This document shows, in pieces, positions 4,191 to 5,299 of a stretch of DNA of 5,299 bases. The translations under genes and the position numbers were made by a program. Each line of letters starts with the position of its first letter. Position 1 is the first letter of the stretch. Below the pieces are notes generated by a model, which was not told the origin of the DNA, searched no databases, and worked only from the letters and a program-made list of their open reading frames with translations. This DNA comes from Robiginitomaculum sp. (lineage in GTDB: Bacteria; Pseudomonadota; Alphaproteobacteria; Caulobacterales; Maricaulaceae): NCBI GenBank assembly GCA_026993275.1, contig JALWUB010000271.1:1-5299 (forward strand), in the 5' to 3' direction.

Positions 4191-5299
4191 ATGAAGGTTG
4201 TCGTCGTTGAATCTCCGGCGAAAGCAAAAACCATAAACAAATATCTGGGCAAGGATTATTCCGTGCTGGCCAGTTTTGGCCATGTGCGCGATTTGCCGCC
4301 CAAGGATGGCTCGGTGCGGCCAGACGAAGATTTCGCCATGAGCTGGGAAGTCAGCGCGCGCTCCAAAGGCCATTTGAAAGCCATTGCCGATGCCCTCAAG
4401 GGCGCCGACACGCTGATCCTCGCGACCGACCCGGACCGCGAGGGTGAAGCGATTTCCTGGCATTTGCTTGAGGCCCTGCGCAAGCGCCGTGCTCTGAAAA
4501 AAGACGTGAATGTGCAGCGCGTCGCCTTTAACGCCATCACCAAGGCGGCCGTGCAGGAGGCCATGGGCCATCCGCGGGATGTGGACATGGAACTGGTCGA
4601 GGCCTATCTGGCGCGCCGCGCTCTGGATTATCTGGTGGGCTTCACACTGTCGCCGGTGCTGTGGCGCAAGCTGCCCGGCTCGCGCTCCGCCGGGCGGGTG
4701 CAGTCGGTGGCCCTGCGCCTGATCTGCGACCGCGAACTGGAAATTGAAAAATTCCGCACCGAGGAATACTGGAGCGTCGAAGCGCAAGCCCGGGCACAGG
4801 GCGCGGCACCGTTTCCGGCGCGCCTGGTGATGCTGGATGGCAAGAAGCTGGGGAAGCTCAGCCTTGGCAATGAAGCTGCAGCCATGGCCGCCAAGGCCGC
4901 CGTTGAAAGCGGCAGGTTTCATGTCAGCAAGGTCGAGGCCAAACCGGCCAGGCGCCATCCGGCGCCGCCCTTTACCACCTCGACCCTGCAGCAGGAAGCA
5001 GCGCGCAAGCTGGGCCTGTCGGCGACGCAAACCATGCGCGCGGCGCAAAAGCTTTATGAGGGCGTCAGCCTTGGTGGCGAGACGGTTGGCCTGATCACCT
5101 ATATGCGGACCGACAGCGTGCAGATGACCGGCGAAGCCGTCAGCCAGGCCCGCGCCATGATCAAGGAACGCTTTGGCGACGCCTATTTGCCGCCCAAACC
5201 GCGGATTTACAAGTCAAAAGCCAAGAACGCCCAGGAAGCGCACGAGGCCATCCGCCCGACCTCGTTTTTGCGCCATCCCGATGACCTGCCCCTGTCAGG
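4191..5299 (+). CDS. topA: DNA topoisomerase I (type IA), N-terminal 369 codons; runs off right edge
   Basis: The gene begins MKVVVVESPAKAKTINKYLG and stays open to the window end. TopA relaxes negatively supercoiled DNA by transient single-strand cleavage through a 5'-phosphotyrosine link. The Toprim domain is clear: catalytic Glu7 in VVESPAKAKTI and the metal-binding acidic cluster ATDPDREGEA at 78-87 (Asp80, Asp82, Glu84). The central domains include LARRALDYLVG and SAGRVQSVALRL. The active-site tyrosine is Tyr304 in GLITYMRTDS, followed by Arg306; Tyr319 and Arg321 are the E. coli equivalents. The EAHEAIRPT motif is near the right edge. Usual alphaproteobacterial TopA length is about 850-900 residues, so more than half, including the C-terminal zinc-ribbon or basic repeats, lies outside the window. 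Nothing in the visible part is broken. The commonly adjacent dprA gene is not directly upstream here. Confidence 0.97.
   Translation, partial: MKVVVVESPAKAKTINKYLGKDYSVLASFGHVRDLPPKDGSVRPDEDFAMSWEVSARSKGHLKAIADALKGADTLILATDPDREGEAISWHLLEALRKRRALKKDVNVQRVAFNAITKAAVQEAMGHPRDVDMELVEAYLARRALDYLVGFTLSPVLWRKLPGSRSAGRVQSVALRLICDRELEIEKFRTEEYWSVEAQARAQGAAPFPARLVMLDGKKLGKLSLGNEAAAMAAKAAVESGRFHVSKVEAKPARRHPAPPFTTSTLQQEAARKLGLSATQTMRAAQKLYEGVSLGGETVGLITYMRTDSVQMTGEAVSQARAMIKERFGDAYLPPKPRIYKSKAKNAQEAHEAIRPTSFLRHPDDLPLS

Noticed and set aside
4068..5048. A 326-codon open frame on the minus strand
   Set aside because: It is antisense to topA, whose Toprim and active-site motifs are clear. It would also have to end within the AT-rich promoter island.

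Overview
The window looks like chromosomal DNA from a GC-rich alphaproteobacterium. This rests on the overall base composition, the style of the TopA and hybrid histidine kinase sequences, weak -10 elements paired with good -35 elements, and a small helical protein of a kind I associate with that class. I cannot place it more precisely. I see no mobile element, CRISPR array, tRNA or rRNA. Coding density is high, and the only gaps between genes are 175 bp (1479-1653) and 151 bp (4040-4190).

Layout, left to right. (1) 1-145, minus strand: the first 48 codons of a RidA/YjgF/UK114-family gene, which runs off the left edge. (2) 138-1478, minus strand: an exported M20D-type metallopeptidase/amidohydrolase. 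Its stop overlaps the RidA start by 8 bp, so the two form an operon that is read right to left. (3) 1479-1653: a divergent promoter region. It holds two copies of a GCGG-N5-CCGC palindrome (a third lies early in the next gene) and a perfect 6-bp hairpin that covers part of the next gene's ribosome binding site. (4) 1654-3864, plus strand: a membrane hybrid sensor histidine kinase with 6 predicted TM segments, then PAS, HisKA, HATPase and a receiver domain, and no HPt domain. (5) 3848-4039, minus strand: a 63-residue protein of unknown function that converges on the kinase and overlaps its 3' end by 17 bp. (6) 4040-4190: a second divergent region. It is unusually AT-rich in part and carries two abutting 15-bp perfect palindromes on top of the best promoter for the small gene. 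(7) 4191 to the right edge, plus strand: the first 369 codons of topA, DNA topoisomerase I, including the catalytic tyrosine.

How the genes may work together: the amidohydrolase and RidA pair suggests periplasmic release of amino acids from N-acyl or peptide conjugates together with cytoplasmic clearing of reactive enamine/imine intermediates. The kinase is divergent from this operon and could sense a related or a quite separate signal; its N-terminal sensor is not one I recognise. topA is housekeeping. I do not see a clear new multi-gene system. The most interesting non-coding signals are the tandem palindromes at 4062-4089, the repeated palindrome at 1514/1548/1725 and the hairpin that may gate translation of the kinase.
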